DNA of 64,000 bases from Gammaproteobacteria bacterium UBA1119 (GTDB lineage: Bacteria; Pseudomonadota; Gammaproteobacteria; Pseudomonadales; Azotimanducaceae): contig DCBA01000124.1 of NCBI GenBank assembly GCA_002313255.1, positions 1 to 64,000 on the forward strand, in the 5' to 3' direction. Position 1 is the first letter of the stretch; every line of letters begins with the position of its first letter. The notes under the pieces were generated by a model. The model saw only the letters and a program-made list of their open reading frames with translations, had not been told where the DNA came from and ran no database searches. Positions 50,449 through 60,200 of this stretch are shown here, in pieces. The position numbers and the translations under genes are program-made.

Positions 50449-51405
50449 TTGTTGCAGTCCTCCGCCATTCTTGTCGTCGGCTTAATACTCCTCGTATGGA
50501 GCGCCGAACGTTTCGTATCGGGTGCAGCAGTCACGGCGGCCAACCTTGGAGTTTCCAAGATCGTAATCGGTCTTACAATTGTGTCGATCGGCACTTCGGC
50601 TCCCGAGATACTGGTCGCAATTTCAGCATCACTGGAAGCTGCTCCGAAACTAGCAATTGGAAACGCCATTGGATCTAACATTGCCAATATCGGCCTCGTG
50701 CTCGGCGTCACAGCGATTGCCGCCCCATTGCCGTTTTCCCACGAGATAGTTAAGAACGAACTACGCTGGCTTATCGGCGCGACTTTGCTGGGACTATTTT
50801 GTCTCGCTAACCTGTTCCTGGGATCGCTGGACGGGCTGTTGTTGTTGGCAGGACTCGGCCTAATTCTCTATCTGATGTTCGCCAAACAACGTCTAGGGCC
50901 GCAATTGCACGGCGTTGTCAACAATGAACCGGATCAAATACCTGCTATGCCCACGCATAAAGGGGTACTTTGGCTCATTTTCGGCTTGTTACTCTTACTT
51001 TTATCAGCCGAAGTTGTGGCGCAAGAGGCTATAAAAATAGCCCAACTTCTAGGCATTGACGAGCTCATTATAGGTCTAACGATCGTTGCTATCGGCACCA
51101 GCTTGCCGGAACTCGCGGCAAGCGTTAGTGCCGCTGTTAAAGGGCACTCTGACATTGCAATCGGCAACATTGTCGGGTCAAACATTCTCAATGTTCTGGC
51201 TGTTCTCTCCGTACCCGCTCTAATGCACCCGATCGGAATTGACTCCGTTGTTTTCTGGCGAGATTACGGCGTAATGACCTCGTTGACCCTTGTTCTCGTA
51301 GTTTTTGCTTTTTGTCGCGAATCTATTTCGCGACCCGAAGGAGCTTTAATGCTCACTATCTGGTTAGGCTATAACACGATCCTCTATATGCAGGCATCTG
51401 AGTGA
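50449..51405 (+). CDS. yrbG: CaCA-family sodium/calcium exchanger YrbG
   Basis: Inner-membrane antiporter of 318 aa, ten or so helices in two inverted repeats. Each repeat has the alpha motif: GLTIVSIGTSAPE...GNAIGSNIANIG in the first half and GLTIVAIGTSLPE...GNIVGSNILNVL in the second. The start is one of two adjacent TTG codons (50449 or 50452) by alignment with E. coli YrbG (MLLATALLIVG); no ATG is available. Overlaps kdsC by 4 nt (GTGA). kdsD, normally next, is absent. Confidence 0.93.
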   Translation: MLQSSAILVVGLILLVWSAERFVSGAAVTAANLGVSKIVIGLTIVSIGTSAPEILVAISASLEAAPKLAIGNAIGSNIANIGLVLGVTAIAAPLPFSHEIVKNELRWLIGATLLGLFCLANLFLGSLDGLLLLAGLGLILYLMFAKQRLGPQLHGVVNNEPDQIPAMPTHKGVLWLIFGLLLLLLSAEVVAQEAIKIAQLLGIDELIIGLTIVAIGTSLPELAASVSAAVKGHSDIAIGNIVGSNILNVLAVLSVPALMHPIGIDSVVFWRDYGVMTSLTLVLVVFAFCRESISRPEGALMLTIWLGYNTILYMQASE

Positions 51406-51908
51406 ACAAAGATCTTCGTTCAAGGCTAGCTACGACTGAATTGCTTATTCTCGACGTGGACGGAGTCTTGACCGACGGACGACTTTTCTACGGTTCCGGG
51501 GGGGTTGAAATGAAGGCTTTCAATGCGCATGACGGTTACGGACTCAAGAAAATCCAACTGGAAGGTATCTCAATCGCTATCGTTTCTGGACGTACGTCGG
51601 ACATCGTCGAAAAAAGGGCCAAAGAATTGAATATTCGCTTTCTTTTTCAAAACGTCGGCCAGAAAAACGAAGTCCTTGAGGAACTACACCGAGAAAGCGG
51701 TATCGAACCTCGGCACATGGCCCATGTCGGAGATGACCTACCGGACCTGGCTCTGTTTCAAAGCGTCGGCCTCGGGATTGCCGTCGCTGACGCGCGTGTA
51801 GAAGTACGAAAAAGTGCCGATTTCGTCACGAACGCAAAGGGGGGCGAGGGTGCGGTGCGAGAAGTGTGCGAACTTATACTGGCGTCACGTCTCGAAGGAA
51901 ACGAATGA
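51402..51908 (+). CDS. kdsC: KDO-8-phosphate phosphatase KdsC
   Basis: HAD-superfamily phosphatase of 168 aa making KDO for LPS inner core. Nucleophile motif LDVDGVLTDG, then FNAHDGYGLKK, IVSGRTS (motif II), and GDDLPDL (motif IV). GTG 51402 overlaps the yrbG stop; the stop overlaps lptC (ATGA). Confidence 0.96.
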   Translation: MNKDLRSRLATTELLILDVDGVLTDGRLFYGSGGVEMKAFNAHDGYGLKKIQLEGISIAIVSGRTSDIVEKRAKELNIRFLFQNVGQKNEVLEELHRESGIEPRHMAHVGDDLPDLALFQSVGLGIAVADARVEVRKSADFVTNAKGGEGAVREVCELILASRLEGNE

Positions 51909-52522
51909 TACGCTGGTACCTGATCGCCGGACTTGTCGTCGCCACTTTCTTCGCCTTCTGGGGGTTGGAGTCCGAAGAAACATTACACCGTACCTTACCA
52001 CCAGAATTGTCGGATCGGCCTAGTCTTTACCTTGAAAACGCGAGAATCAGCCAGTTTGGTTCGCATGGTCTAAACCGATACACGATATCGTCAAAGGCGA
52101 TCACCCAGCATACGGCGACGGGTCACTCGACTCTGGTACAACCTTCTTTGACCTTCCATCAGCCGGGCGAATCTCCCTGGTATATTTACTCGGAGCTCGG
52201 AGAGATCAAGCGGCATTTAAGCGCCCAAAACGCGCCGCCCGGTGACACGATCGGCCCTGGAACATCGATTCACTTCACGGGTCAAGTGCGGCTTTCAAGA
52301 GGCCGTAACAATCAAACACTCATGGAGCTTCAGGGTGAATCGTTGACAATTTTTCCGGAACTAAAGCGCGTTGAATCCAACGAGCCTGTTATTATCGAAA
52401 CGTCTTCAAGCAATGCCCGCGCCGCGAGTTTTGAATGCGACCTTGAACAAAATTTTTTGCATCTTCGATCCTCAACTGACCAGCGGGTTCACTTTGTCAT
52501 CCTTCCGAAAAATCGGATTTGA
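51905..52522 (+). CDS. lptC: LPS export system protein LptC
   Basis: Bitopic inner-membrane protein of 205 aa that hands LPS from LptB2FG to LptA. One N-terminal helix (about 2-20) and a periplasmic beta-jellyroll (about 35-195). Sequence identity is low, as usual in this family; the call rests on topology, length and position between kdsC and lptA. ATG 51905 overlaps the kdsC stop. Confidence 0.9.
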   Translation: MIRWYLIAGLVVATFFAFWGLESEETLHRTLPPELSDRPSLYLENARISQFGSHGLNRYTISSKAITQHTATGHSTLVQPSLTFHQPGESPWYIYSELGEIKRHLSAQNAPPGDTIGPGTSIHFTGQVRLSRGRNNQTLMELQGESLTIFPELKRVESNEPVIIETSSSNARAASFECDLEQNFLHLRSSTDQRVHFVILPKNRI

Positions 52523-52988
52523 AGTTATTGCTGTTTGTTGGTGTTTAACGTCGCTGTCTGCCCCCGATTCCTCATTTGATAACGAAACGCCCATCCATAT
52601 TCGTGGCGACGATCTACGGGGAGACATGACGACCCGCACCGTGATCAGTGGCTCAGTGACATTGGATCAAGGAAATATTCATGTCGAGGCAGACTCGATG
52701 ACAATCGATTGGTTGGAAGGTGAAGTGCAAAGAATTATAGCAAACGGAGATAAAGCTCACTTCACGCGAACTATTAGTAAGGACAATTCCTCAATCGATG
52801 CGCGGGCCCACAACATAATCTATCACCGTGAACTCAACCAAATAGAACTCCAGGGGATGGCGTTTCTTAGACAAGGAGGCAGCCTATTTCGTGGCGAAAA
52901 AATTCTCTACGACATCGGTGCCGGCCTAGTAAAGGCCGATTCTGGAATGTCGGGAGGAGTTGAATTCATCTGGGACCCTCGAGAATAA
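52494..52988 (+). CDS. lptA: periplasmic LPS transport protein LptA
   Basis: 164 aa including a signal peptide (about 1-23, cleaved near LSA). Mature part has the OstA/LptA jellyroll: PIHIRGDDL, TRTVISGSVTLDQGNIHVEADSMTI, IDARAHNIIYHRELNQIELQGMAFLRQGG. LptA monomers chain into a bridge for LPS. The only in-frame start giving a signal peptide is TTG 52494, which overlaps lptC by 29 nt; the ribosome site is weak. Followed by lptB at 7 nt. Confidence 0.87.
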   Translation: MSSFRKIGFEVIAVCWCLTSLSAPDSSFDNETPIHIRGDDLRGDMTTRTVISGSVTLDQGNIHVEADSMTIDWLEGEVQRIIANGDKAHFTRTISKDNSSIDARAHNIIYHRELNQIELQGMAFLRQGGSLFRGEKILYDIGAGLVKADSGMSGGVEFIWDPRE

Positions 52989-52995
52989 GTTCTCG

Positions 52996-53721
52996 ATGTC
53001 AATCCTACGAGCAGCTAATCTCCATAAAAGCTACCGCGGCAGACCAGTTGTTAACGATTTATCCATCCACGTCTCGAGCGGAGAAATCGTTGGACTTCTG
53101 GGACCCAACGGAGCCGGAAAAACCCTCAGTTTTCACATGGTTGTGGGGCTGGTGAGACTGGACAGTGGCACGGTATCAATCGATGAGCACGTCCTCTCCA
53201 ATGCACCCATGCATCAACGCGCCCAGAAAGGATTGGTTTATTTACCCCAGGAACCGAGTGTTTTTCGAAAGCTCTCGGTTGAGAACAATTTGCACGCCAT
53301 CATTGAATTGAGGGGTGATCTTGACAAGTCGCAGAAAAAATCTTTAGCACAACAGCTTCTTGCAGAGTTTAATCTGAACGAGATTAGCGAAGTGATTAGT
53401 GAGCGACTTTCTGGCGGAGAAAGGCGTCGACTAGAGATTGCTCGCGCGCTCGCGAACCAGCCACGTTTTTTGTTACTCGACGAACCGTTTGCTGGCGTCG
53501 ACCCAATTTCTGTTGACGACATCAAGGTTGAAATTCGCAAACTTGCAACTCGTCAAATCGGCGTACTCATCACCGACCACAACGTTCGGGAAACCTTGGA
53601 TATCTGCGATCGGGCATACATCGTAAACGAAGGGCGCATCATTGCCGATGGAACGGCACACGACGTACTATCAGATGCGGTGGTGCAACGAGTCTATCTA
53701 GGGCCGCGGTTTTCTATTTAG
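52996..53721 (+). CDS. lptB: LPS export ABC transporter ATPase LptB
   Basis: Cytosolic ATPase of 241 aa powering LPS extraction with LptF and LptG (not in window). Walker A GPNGAGKT followed by L where LptB usually has T; Q-loop YLPQEPSVFRKL; signature LSGGERRR; Walker B LLLDEPFAGVDP; switch His in ITDHNV. ATG 52996 gives the family length. Coupled to lptA and followed by rpoN after 46 nt. Confidence 0.97.
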   Translation: MSILRAANLHKSYRGRPVVNDLSIHVSSGEIVGLLGPNGAGKTLSFHMVVGLVRLDSGTVSIDEHVLSNAPMHQRAQKGLVYLPQEPSVFRKLSVENNLHAIIELRGDLDKSQKKSLAQQLLAEFNLNEISEVISERLSGGERRRLEIARALANQPRFLLLDEPFAGVDPISVDDIKVEIRKLATRQIGVLITDHNVRETLDICDRAYIVNEGRIIADGTAHDVLSDAVVQRVYLGPRFSI

Positions 53722-53767
53722 ACAGCGATTGTAAATCGCCAGCAATATCCATCGAACCGATTGGAAT

Positions 53768-55273
53768 ATGAAACAAATTCCCTCAATTAAAACCCGCCAA
53801 CGGTTCAAGGTCACGCCACAGTTGCGAACCGCGATAGGGCTATTACAGCTTTCCGGCAGCGAACTTCAGCTCGAAATTCAGCAAGCTATCGAAACAAACG
53901 CACTCCTCGAAATCGAAAACAATAACCCTCAACAATTCGTCGATGAAGTCGTAGATACGAATTCTCATCCATACAACGAATCGATAAGACGCGAGTCAGA
54001 TTGGCCGAACGACACTCGTATTGAAGGCCAGGATGACCTGTACGCTGACGAAGATTCAGGTATCGATCGATATTGGCTACCCGCTCATGAGAGATCCGAT
54101 ATTGATAGATCCCGCTTGGACACCTACGAAGTTGCTGATCATTCGGTGTCGCTGTCAGATCATCTTACCCAGCAAATAGACTTCGCATCACTCACGGTTG
54201 TACAAGACGCGATCGCCCAAGCAATTATCGACGGCATCAATGATGATGGCATGCTGCAAAACAGTTTGGTCGAAATAGCGGCGAGCCTTCGCCCGGAGGT
54301 AAATGCCTCTTTGGTCGAAATGGAGAAGGTCCTGAAGGTTATTCAAGATCTACATCCGGCTGGCGTGGGTTCCCGAAATCTCCAGGAATGTCTCCTGATA
54401 CAACTGCGACTTCTTCCTAAGGACTCCCATTCAAAAAGGGTCGCAATACGAGTACTAGCCGATCATTTTGAATTTCTTGCGTCGCAAGATTTCGATCGGC
54501 TTTCCCGCATTTTGAATATGCCAGCCAAGGACTTGCTTGAAGCAGTCGATTTGGTCCGATCACTCAACCCAAGGCCTGGTTCAATAATTGTTTCCACTCT
54601 CACTGAATACGTCGCACCCGATGTGATCGTCCGCGAGGACAATGGTCGATGGCTGGTTGAATTAAACCCAGACGTTACACCCCGAATAAGAATTAATCCC
54701 ATATACGATCAACCTTCAACGATGTCGACGAAATTTCAGTCCAATGCTTACGTTCGCGAAAACTTACGACATGCAAAGCTATTTCTTCAAGGTGTAGAAC
54801 ATCGAAATTCAACGTTGGCCAACGTTTCTCGTTGCATCGTCGAGCACCAACACGGATTTCTAGAGCACGGGTTGAGTGCAATGAAGCCTCTGTCTCTAGC
54901 CGATATCTCGTCTAAATTGGACGTACATGTCTCCACGGTTTCGCGAATCACGACCCGCAAGTACCTACTGACGCCCCGAGGGTTATTTCCTTTGAAGTAT
55001 TTCTTCTCCAAAACCATTTCCACAACCGATGGGGAACCAGTAGCTAGTATTGCCGTTCAAGAATTGATACGGAACATAATTAGTCGCGAAGAAAAACGGG
55101 ATCCGTTATCCGATAACTCTATCTCGAAACTACTTGAGTCTGACGGGATGAAAATAGCCCGACGAACGGTTACGAAATATCGGGAAATCATGGCAATTCC
55201 AACGTCTAACAAACGCAAAAAGCACTATTGGGCATTGGGGATTCAAGTAAGGCGGAATAAAATAGTCGGTTAA
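53768..55273 (+). CDS. rpoN: RNA polymerase sigma-54 factor RpoN
   Basis: 501 aa. Region I (KQIPSIKTRQRFKVTPQLRTAIGLLQLSGSEL, the activator-responsive part), acidic region II, core-binding region, helix-turn-helix, and the C-terminal RpoN box (ARRTVTKYREIMAIP) that reads the -24 element. Complete. Sixteen nt before ptsN; the ribosome hibernation gene hpf, normally between them, is absent. Confidence 0.97.
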   Translation: MKQIPSIKTRQRFKVTPQLRTAIGLLQLSGSELQLEIQQAIETNALLEIENNNPQQFVDEVVDTNSHPYNESIRRESDWPNDTRIEGQDDLYADEDSGIDRYWLPAHERSDIDRSRLDTYEVADHSVSLSDHLTQQIDFASLTVVQDAIAQAIIDGINDDGMLQNSLVEIAASLRPEVNASLVEMEKVLKVIQDLHPAGVGSRNLQECLLIQLRLLPKDSHSKRVAIRVLADHFEFLASQDFDRLSRILNMPAKDLLEAVDLVRSLNPRPGSIIVSTLTEYVAPDVIVREDNGRWLVELNPDVTPRIRINPIYDQPSTMSTKFQSNAYVRENLRHAKLFLQGVEHRNSTLANVSRCIVEHQHGFLEHGLSAMKPLSLADISSKLDVHVSTVSRITTRKYLLTPRGLFPLKYFFSKTISTTDGEPVASIAVQELIRNIISREEKRDPLSDNSISKLLESDGMKIARRTVTKYREIMAIPTSNKRKKHYWALGIQVRRNKIVG

Positions 55274-55289
55274 AAAGTATTGAACATTG

Positions 55290-55754
55290 ATGATCAATTT
55301 CGGATCAATATTACCCTTAAGCTGTGTGCGACGAGGATTAGACGCCACTTCAAGAAAGGCCTCTCTTGAGACGGCAGCTGAGCTGATCGCCACCACTCAA
55401 GAGAGTATCGGTGCACGACAGCTACTGGAGGCGTTGATGGCGCGAGAAAAGCTTGGTAGCACCAGCCTTGGGGATGGTATTGCAATTCCGCATTGTCGAT
55501 ATCCGAACTGTCAAAAGCCCGTCGCCTCACTCTTGTACCTGTCGGACCCAATTAGTTTTGACGATCAAAACGTCGACCTTATATTCGTTCTCGTTGTACC
55601 GGAACAAGAAACCCGCCTGCACCTGGATCTCTTGGCTATTCTCGCACGAGTCTTCGACCGTCAACCAAATGCTCAGGATTTGCGAAAAACGCGAAACGAT
55701 CGAGAACTGTACGAAGTTTTTCAACGCCAAGTTGCCGAGGCATTAGCGGAGTGA
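55290..55754 (+). CDS. ptsN: nitrogen PTS EIIA protein PtsN
   Basis: 154 aa, phosphoacceptor of the regulatory nitrogen phosphotransferase system, controlling potassium uptake and other processes by its phosphorylation state. The active-site His lies in GIAIPHCR. ATG 55290 is preferred over the adjacent TTG 55287. The stop overlaps the rapZ start. Confidence 0.95.
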   Translation: MINFGSILPLSCVRRGLDATSRKASLETAAELIATTQESIGARQLLEALMAREKLGSTSLGDGIAIPHCRYPNCQKPVASLLYLSDPISFDDQNVDLIFVLVVPEQETRLHLDLLAILARVFDRQPNAQDLRKTRNDRELYEVFQRQVAEALAE

Positions 55755-56623
55755 AATTGATCGTCATCAGCGGACGGTCGGGTTCAGGGAAAAGCACTGC
55801 ACTTAACGCTCTTGAAGATGAGGGTTTCAGTTGTATTGATAATTTTCCGGCCGGCCTGCTACCACAACTAATCCAATCTAATTTGGAGGCCAAAATCATC
55901 CAAGATCTCGCAGTCTGTATCGATGCGCGGAATCTACCAAAAGATCTCGAACAACTGCCCCAGCGGCTTAATGCGCTCGACCAAATCGATCTGAAAATTC
56001 AAGTCATATTTCTCGATGCGTTTGCCGATACTCTGATACAACGCTTCAGTGAAACCCGTCGTCGACACCCCCTCACTCACCTCTTCCACGATTTACGCGA
56101 GGCTATTGACATGGAACGAGAGGTCCTTGCTGTCGTTTCTGAGTTGGCCGATCTTCAGATAGACACTACAACATTAACTGGCGCAGACCTCGTGGAAATG
56201 ATCAAAGTCCGCGTAATCAACAAATCCGCTAATAGCATGTCACTTCTTTTTCGGTCGTTCGCATTTAAGAATGGAGTTCCTACCGACTCTGATTTCGTTT
56301 TCGATGTCCGCTGTTTACCCAATCCCTATTGGCAAAAGGATCTCCGGTCTTTGACCGGGGCTGATCAAGCAGTCCGCAATTTTCTCGATTCACAACCAGT
56401 AGCAAATCTTTTAGCCAACGACATCTGTAGCTTCCTTGAAACTTGGTTATCCGAATTCGAAAAGACAAATCGCGCATATTTAACGATGGCTATAGGTTGC
56501 ACTGGTGGCCAACACAGATCGGTTTATATGGTCGAAAGATTGGCGGCGCATTTTTCGCAAAAGTATCCTGACGTCTTGGTACGGCACCAGGAAACCAATA
56601 TCGCGACTAATGCGATGCGTTGA
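55751..56623 (+). CDS. rapZ: RNase adapter / nucleotide-binding protein RapZ
   Basis: 290 aa. In E. coli RapZ presents sRNA GlmZ to RNase E and so sets glucosamine-6-phosphate supply for the cell wall. N-terminal P-loop GRSGSGKST and the IDNFPAGLLP segment; C-terminal RNA-binding half with IGCTGGQHRSVYMVERLA. GTG 55751 overlaps the ptsN stop. Confidence 0.97.
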   Translation: MKLIVISGRSGSGKSTALNALEDEGFSCIDNFPAGLLPQLIQSNLEAKIIQDLAVCIDARNLPKDLEQLPQRLNALDQIDLKIQVIFLDAFADTLIQRFSETRRRHPLTHLFHDLREAIDMEREVLAVVSELADLQIDTTTLTGADLVEMIKVRVINKSANSMSLLFRSFAFKNGVPTDSDFVFDVRCLPNPYWQKDLRSLTGADQAVRNFLDSQPVANLLANDICSFLETWLSEFEKTNRAYLTMAIGCTGGQHRSVYMVERLAAHFSQKYPDVLVRHQETNIATNAMR

Positions 56624-56882
56624 TCTCCATATCGTTAACAAGCTTGGGCTGCATGCTCGGGCGTCGTCGAAACTCATCCAGGTAGCGCGCCAATTTCGGT
56701 GCAACATCGAGATTGGTGTTCGAGACGGTGAATTAGTAGACGCAAAAGGTATTTTGAATCTTTTAACTCTCGCGGCTAGCAAGGGTACGGTCCTTACGTT
56801 AAGAGTAAATGGCGAAGATGAGGACGACGCCCTTGAAGCCTTGAAATCGATAGTCGCCGACCGTTTTGGAGAAGCTGAATAA
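56610..56882 (+). CDS. ptsO: nitrogen PTS phosphocarrier NPr (HPr-like)
   Basis: 90 aa. Carries phosphate from EI-Ntr to PtsN on the His of LGLHARAS; the HARA form is usual in pseudomonad PtsO. The KGILNLLTLAASKG stretch replaces the Ser46 region of Gram-positive HPr. ATG 56610 overlaps rapZ by 14 nt. Last gene of the lpt-rpoN-pts run; ptsP is not in the window. Confidence 0.93.
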   Translation: MRCVDLHIVNKLGLHARASSKLIQVARQFRCNIEIGVRDGELVDAKGILNLLTLAASKGTVLTLRVNGEDEDDALEALKSIVADRFGEAE

Positions 56883-57140
56883 CGCATCGTGGTTTGCAGA
56901 ATCGGTCAGCTCTTTTTGGACCATCTTCTTCCAATTAGCCACAATGCTGACCTCTTCGATAGGAAACACCCGCTTTCCCTTATCGACCCAAACCCCAGAC
57001 GCGCCCAGCGAATAATCCATGGTGTCAAATTTACTCACTGACCGATGACAATAAACCTTGTTCCAAATTCTCCGTTGAGCTCCTTCAATGAACCAGTAAC
57101 AGCTACGACTTGCAAATAAGTGTGCCGTTCGAATCGGCAC
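56799..57140 (-). CDS. doubtful small hypothetical ORF
   Basis: An open frame of 113 codons (GTG start) fills most of the 342-nt gap between npr and yhdP. The first 85 residues (with SCYWFIEGAQRRIWNKVYCH and GVWVDKGKRVFPIEEV stretches) have a protein-like composition. I recognise no family, there is no clear ribosome site, and the 3' part lies antisense to 84 nt of npr. Otherwise the gap shows nothing. It may be a small gene after yhdP or chance. Confidence 0.3.
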   Translation of the reverse strand: MPIRTAHLFASRSCYWFIEGAQRRIWNKVYCHRSVSKFDTMDYSLGASGVWVDKGKRVFPIEEVSIVANWKKMVQKELTDSANHDALFSFSKTVGDYRFQGFKGVVLIFAIYS

Positions 57141-57224
57141 CCCAAATTTGGATTATCAAACCGACTTGACCGGACTACAAGGATCTGGGGAATTCGGCAG
57201 AATGACCCTGCTTGGGATGATCGC

Positions 57225-60200
57225 TCATGGTTTTTTTTTGACCTGAGTTTGCAACGAACTAGAAGTATTCAAATCGTTGGTGAACATACTGACAAACTCG
57301 ACCCGGGGATCATTTACGGTCCCGCTAATCTGATACTTCCCACTCGAAAGATTTTCGATCTGGGCACCAAAAATACGCCGACCAAGCAACACTCCGACGC
57401 CTGCCACCGGATTGGCAATCGCAATGTATGCCGCATACCACGGTAGGCTGTCCGAAACTGGGAGCGTTATAACAAGCTCGTTATCAAGCCGTCCGTCAGA
57501 TAAATCAACCGTACCGTTGACACGAAAAAGCAACCCATTACCTTCCACAAACATCGGCTCCGTAAACCCCAAAATGCCAGATTGGAATTTCACCCGAGCT
57601 TGTATTCGATTAAAGCTGACACCTTTAGATAAGACGTCCGAGAAATTCCCAGATAACCGTCGGGCGATGGTTGAATAATTCAGCAGTCCCAAAACACGAG
57701 CGACCCCGCGACCCTGCTCGATGTTGACAAATCGTCCGTTATCAATCTCCGAATTAAAGAGTCCATCGACTTTGTTAACGGCGAATGCAAGCGGAGATCC
57801 GGGCCAAGTAAGGTCACCCTCTCCTCGGAACGATTCGCCTTCGATACTGAGGTCAAAACCCCATTGAGACAGCACCGATCCAAGCGCAACGCCCTGAATA
57901 CTGCCGACAAAGTGCGTCCGATTGGTGGAACGAGCCCAAAACATCTCTTGATCGCTACTGATCTCGATACCTCGTATTGCCCCTTCCAGCCCGAGCACCC
58001 TCAACCCATCGGGGTGCGGGCGGAGGCGAAAACGCCAGCGGCCAAAGTCGTTGATGGAGCCATCGATATCGGTCACCAACACGCTACGGACCGTCACGTC
58101 TGCCGGAAAAACTTTTCCAATTATGTCGAACGACAGTGGATCAGACGGTTCCGCCTGACCAACTCGGCTGAATCTTGGGATTCGAATTTCATCTATATCG
58201 ACTACCCACGGATCATCAAATTTCCGTGTGACCGTGGCATCGACTTGGTCCGAGTACAGTTTGATTTCTAGCGCGCCGCCAAACGATCCACCCGAGACGA
58301 CCGCGTTCGTAAACTCCAGGTCTCCCGCTCGCAGCGCATCGATTCGAAAATCATTCAGTCGCCAACTGATTGCGTTGTTTAAATCAGCAATATTCGCGTC
58401 GATTTCGAAAGAATCCAAACCACCAGAAACCACCACGCTTTCCTCGTTTTCTGACACAACAACAGCTGGTGCCCCAATACCAACCGACCCGCGACGTATG
58501 CGATTGTCATAAAGGTGGACCCATCCCGCCGTCCTGCCGTGCCGAAACGAAAATGATGTATACGAATCCAAGAATTGAATATTTACATCCAAAGGACGCG
58601 CCACCGACGGCGATTTGGCCCACTCCTCGGGCAGGTTTAGGTCAACGCCCACCAAATCCGACGTGAATGTCAGTTCAGACGGTCGCGACGAATCTGGGAA
58701 GATCGATACCTTTGCGGAATACTCCAGAATTCCCGTCGCCATCTTCGAGTCGCTTACTTCAATTAGAGTAAGCAAATCGGAAGCGTTTATCTGACCACTG
58801 AACCCCACTCCCACGAACTCTTCCTGCGCGTTACTCCTTGAGATGATTTCAATATCAATTGGCATACCGAATAGATTTGCAGAGAGATCGCTTTTCACGA
58901 CGGTGTGAGGAGAGCGATACTCAACTGCCCCATTTAAAGCATCAAACCGTACGCCAAGATGATCCATTGAAACCGCGGCGTTATTGAATTCAAGCTCTAA
59001 TTTGACGTTTCCGGCCTCCCGCACGCGATCCGTCAACGGAACTCGTAAGCTCGCGCGAATACCCATGGAACCTTCACCAACAAAGTCGCCACTCAGTACG
59101 GGAATAAAGTGTCGGATTGGCGTTTCTTGAGCGAATAACAACGCGCGAGCGACGGGTAACAAGACCTCCAAATTTACGTCGATATACGAGCCCTTTGAAG
59201 GTATCGAAATATCGGCGCTAGTAATCCCCGTGTTAAAGCTCGTTGCTTTCCATAAATCGACCCGGATTTCTTTAGCCGCGACTTTAAGTCGCCCATCGGC
59301 ATCTGAAACCAACGGCCAGTCTTCATGGTAGTCCATAGAAACTGATTCAAATTCCGCGAGAAGTTCAACGCGCCTGAGAGGCAACCCCCGGCGTGCAACA
59401 TTCCGACCGTGGTACACCAATTGAACGCTCGAAACAGATCCAACATCTTGTAAACTCGTCGTCAGCCAGGACTTTAGTCCCTGCGGTAGACCAATAGGGA
59501 CATATTCCTTTGCTCTTGGAACAACCATTTTTTTTGCATTCGCAATCAGGGTAGTCCGATGCTCGCTCCCGTATTTCTTCGGCATGGAAATTCCGAAACC
59601 GCCCGCAATTATGCTTTCGTCGTTAGTAAAGTTGAGATTTTCTCCGCGAATACCAACGTAATCTCGCCCGATCCAAAAGACGATCGGGCCAACCGCCTCG
59701 TCAAAGAGAAGGGGGGCGTCAAACACCTTAGGCAGTGTAATTGTCCCCGAATTCGAATCGAGATCTAGTTTGATTACATTTCCATGCCCGCCTATTGACC
59801 CAGAAACGTCCTGTAATCCGGGCAGCCCGCGGTAGTTCTTGAGGGACAACCGTTCGACCTGCGCTGCAAACGCAGTTCCCTGTCGGTCGATACGAAAAAC
59901 TGCTTTCTGTAGACGGCCTGATGCGTCCAGTTGTTTAATCCATAGACCGACAGGATGGTCACGACCAAATAATCGGGTTGCGAACGTCGATAGAGTGCGA
60001 AGGTCTATTGTCGGACTAAATAACTCCAACCGATCGCGCGCATCCGTAACTAAGTTCAACGGCGAAAGTTCTACGCGGCCTGCCACCGAATCGAGTCGAA
60101 TATTATTGATGGACCCTCGATATCCATCTCCCTGGAGGCCCCCGGTCAGGTTTGCTGAGGCAACAAATCTTGAGTCGTCGTCCTGTCCGCCTTCGAACAA

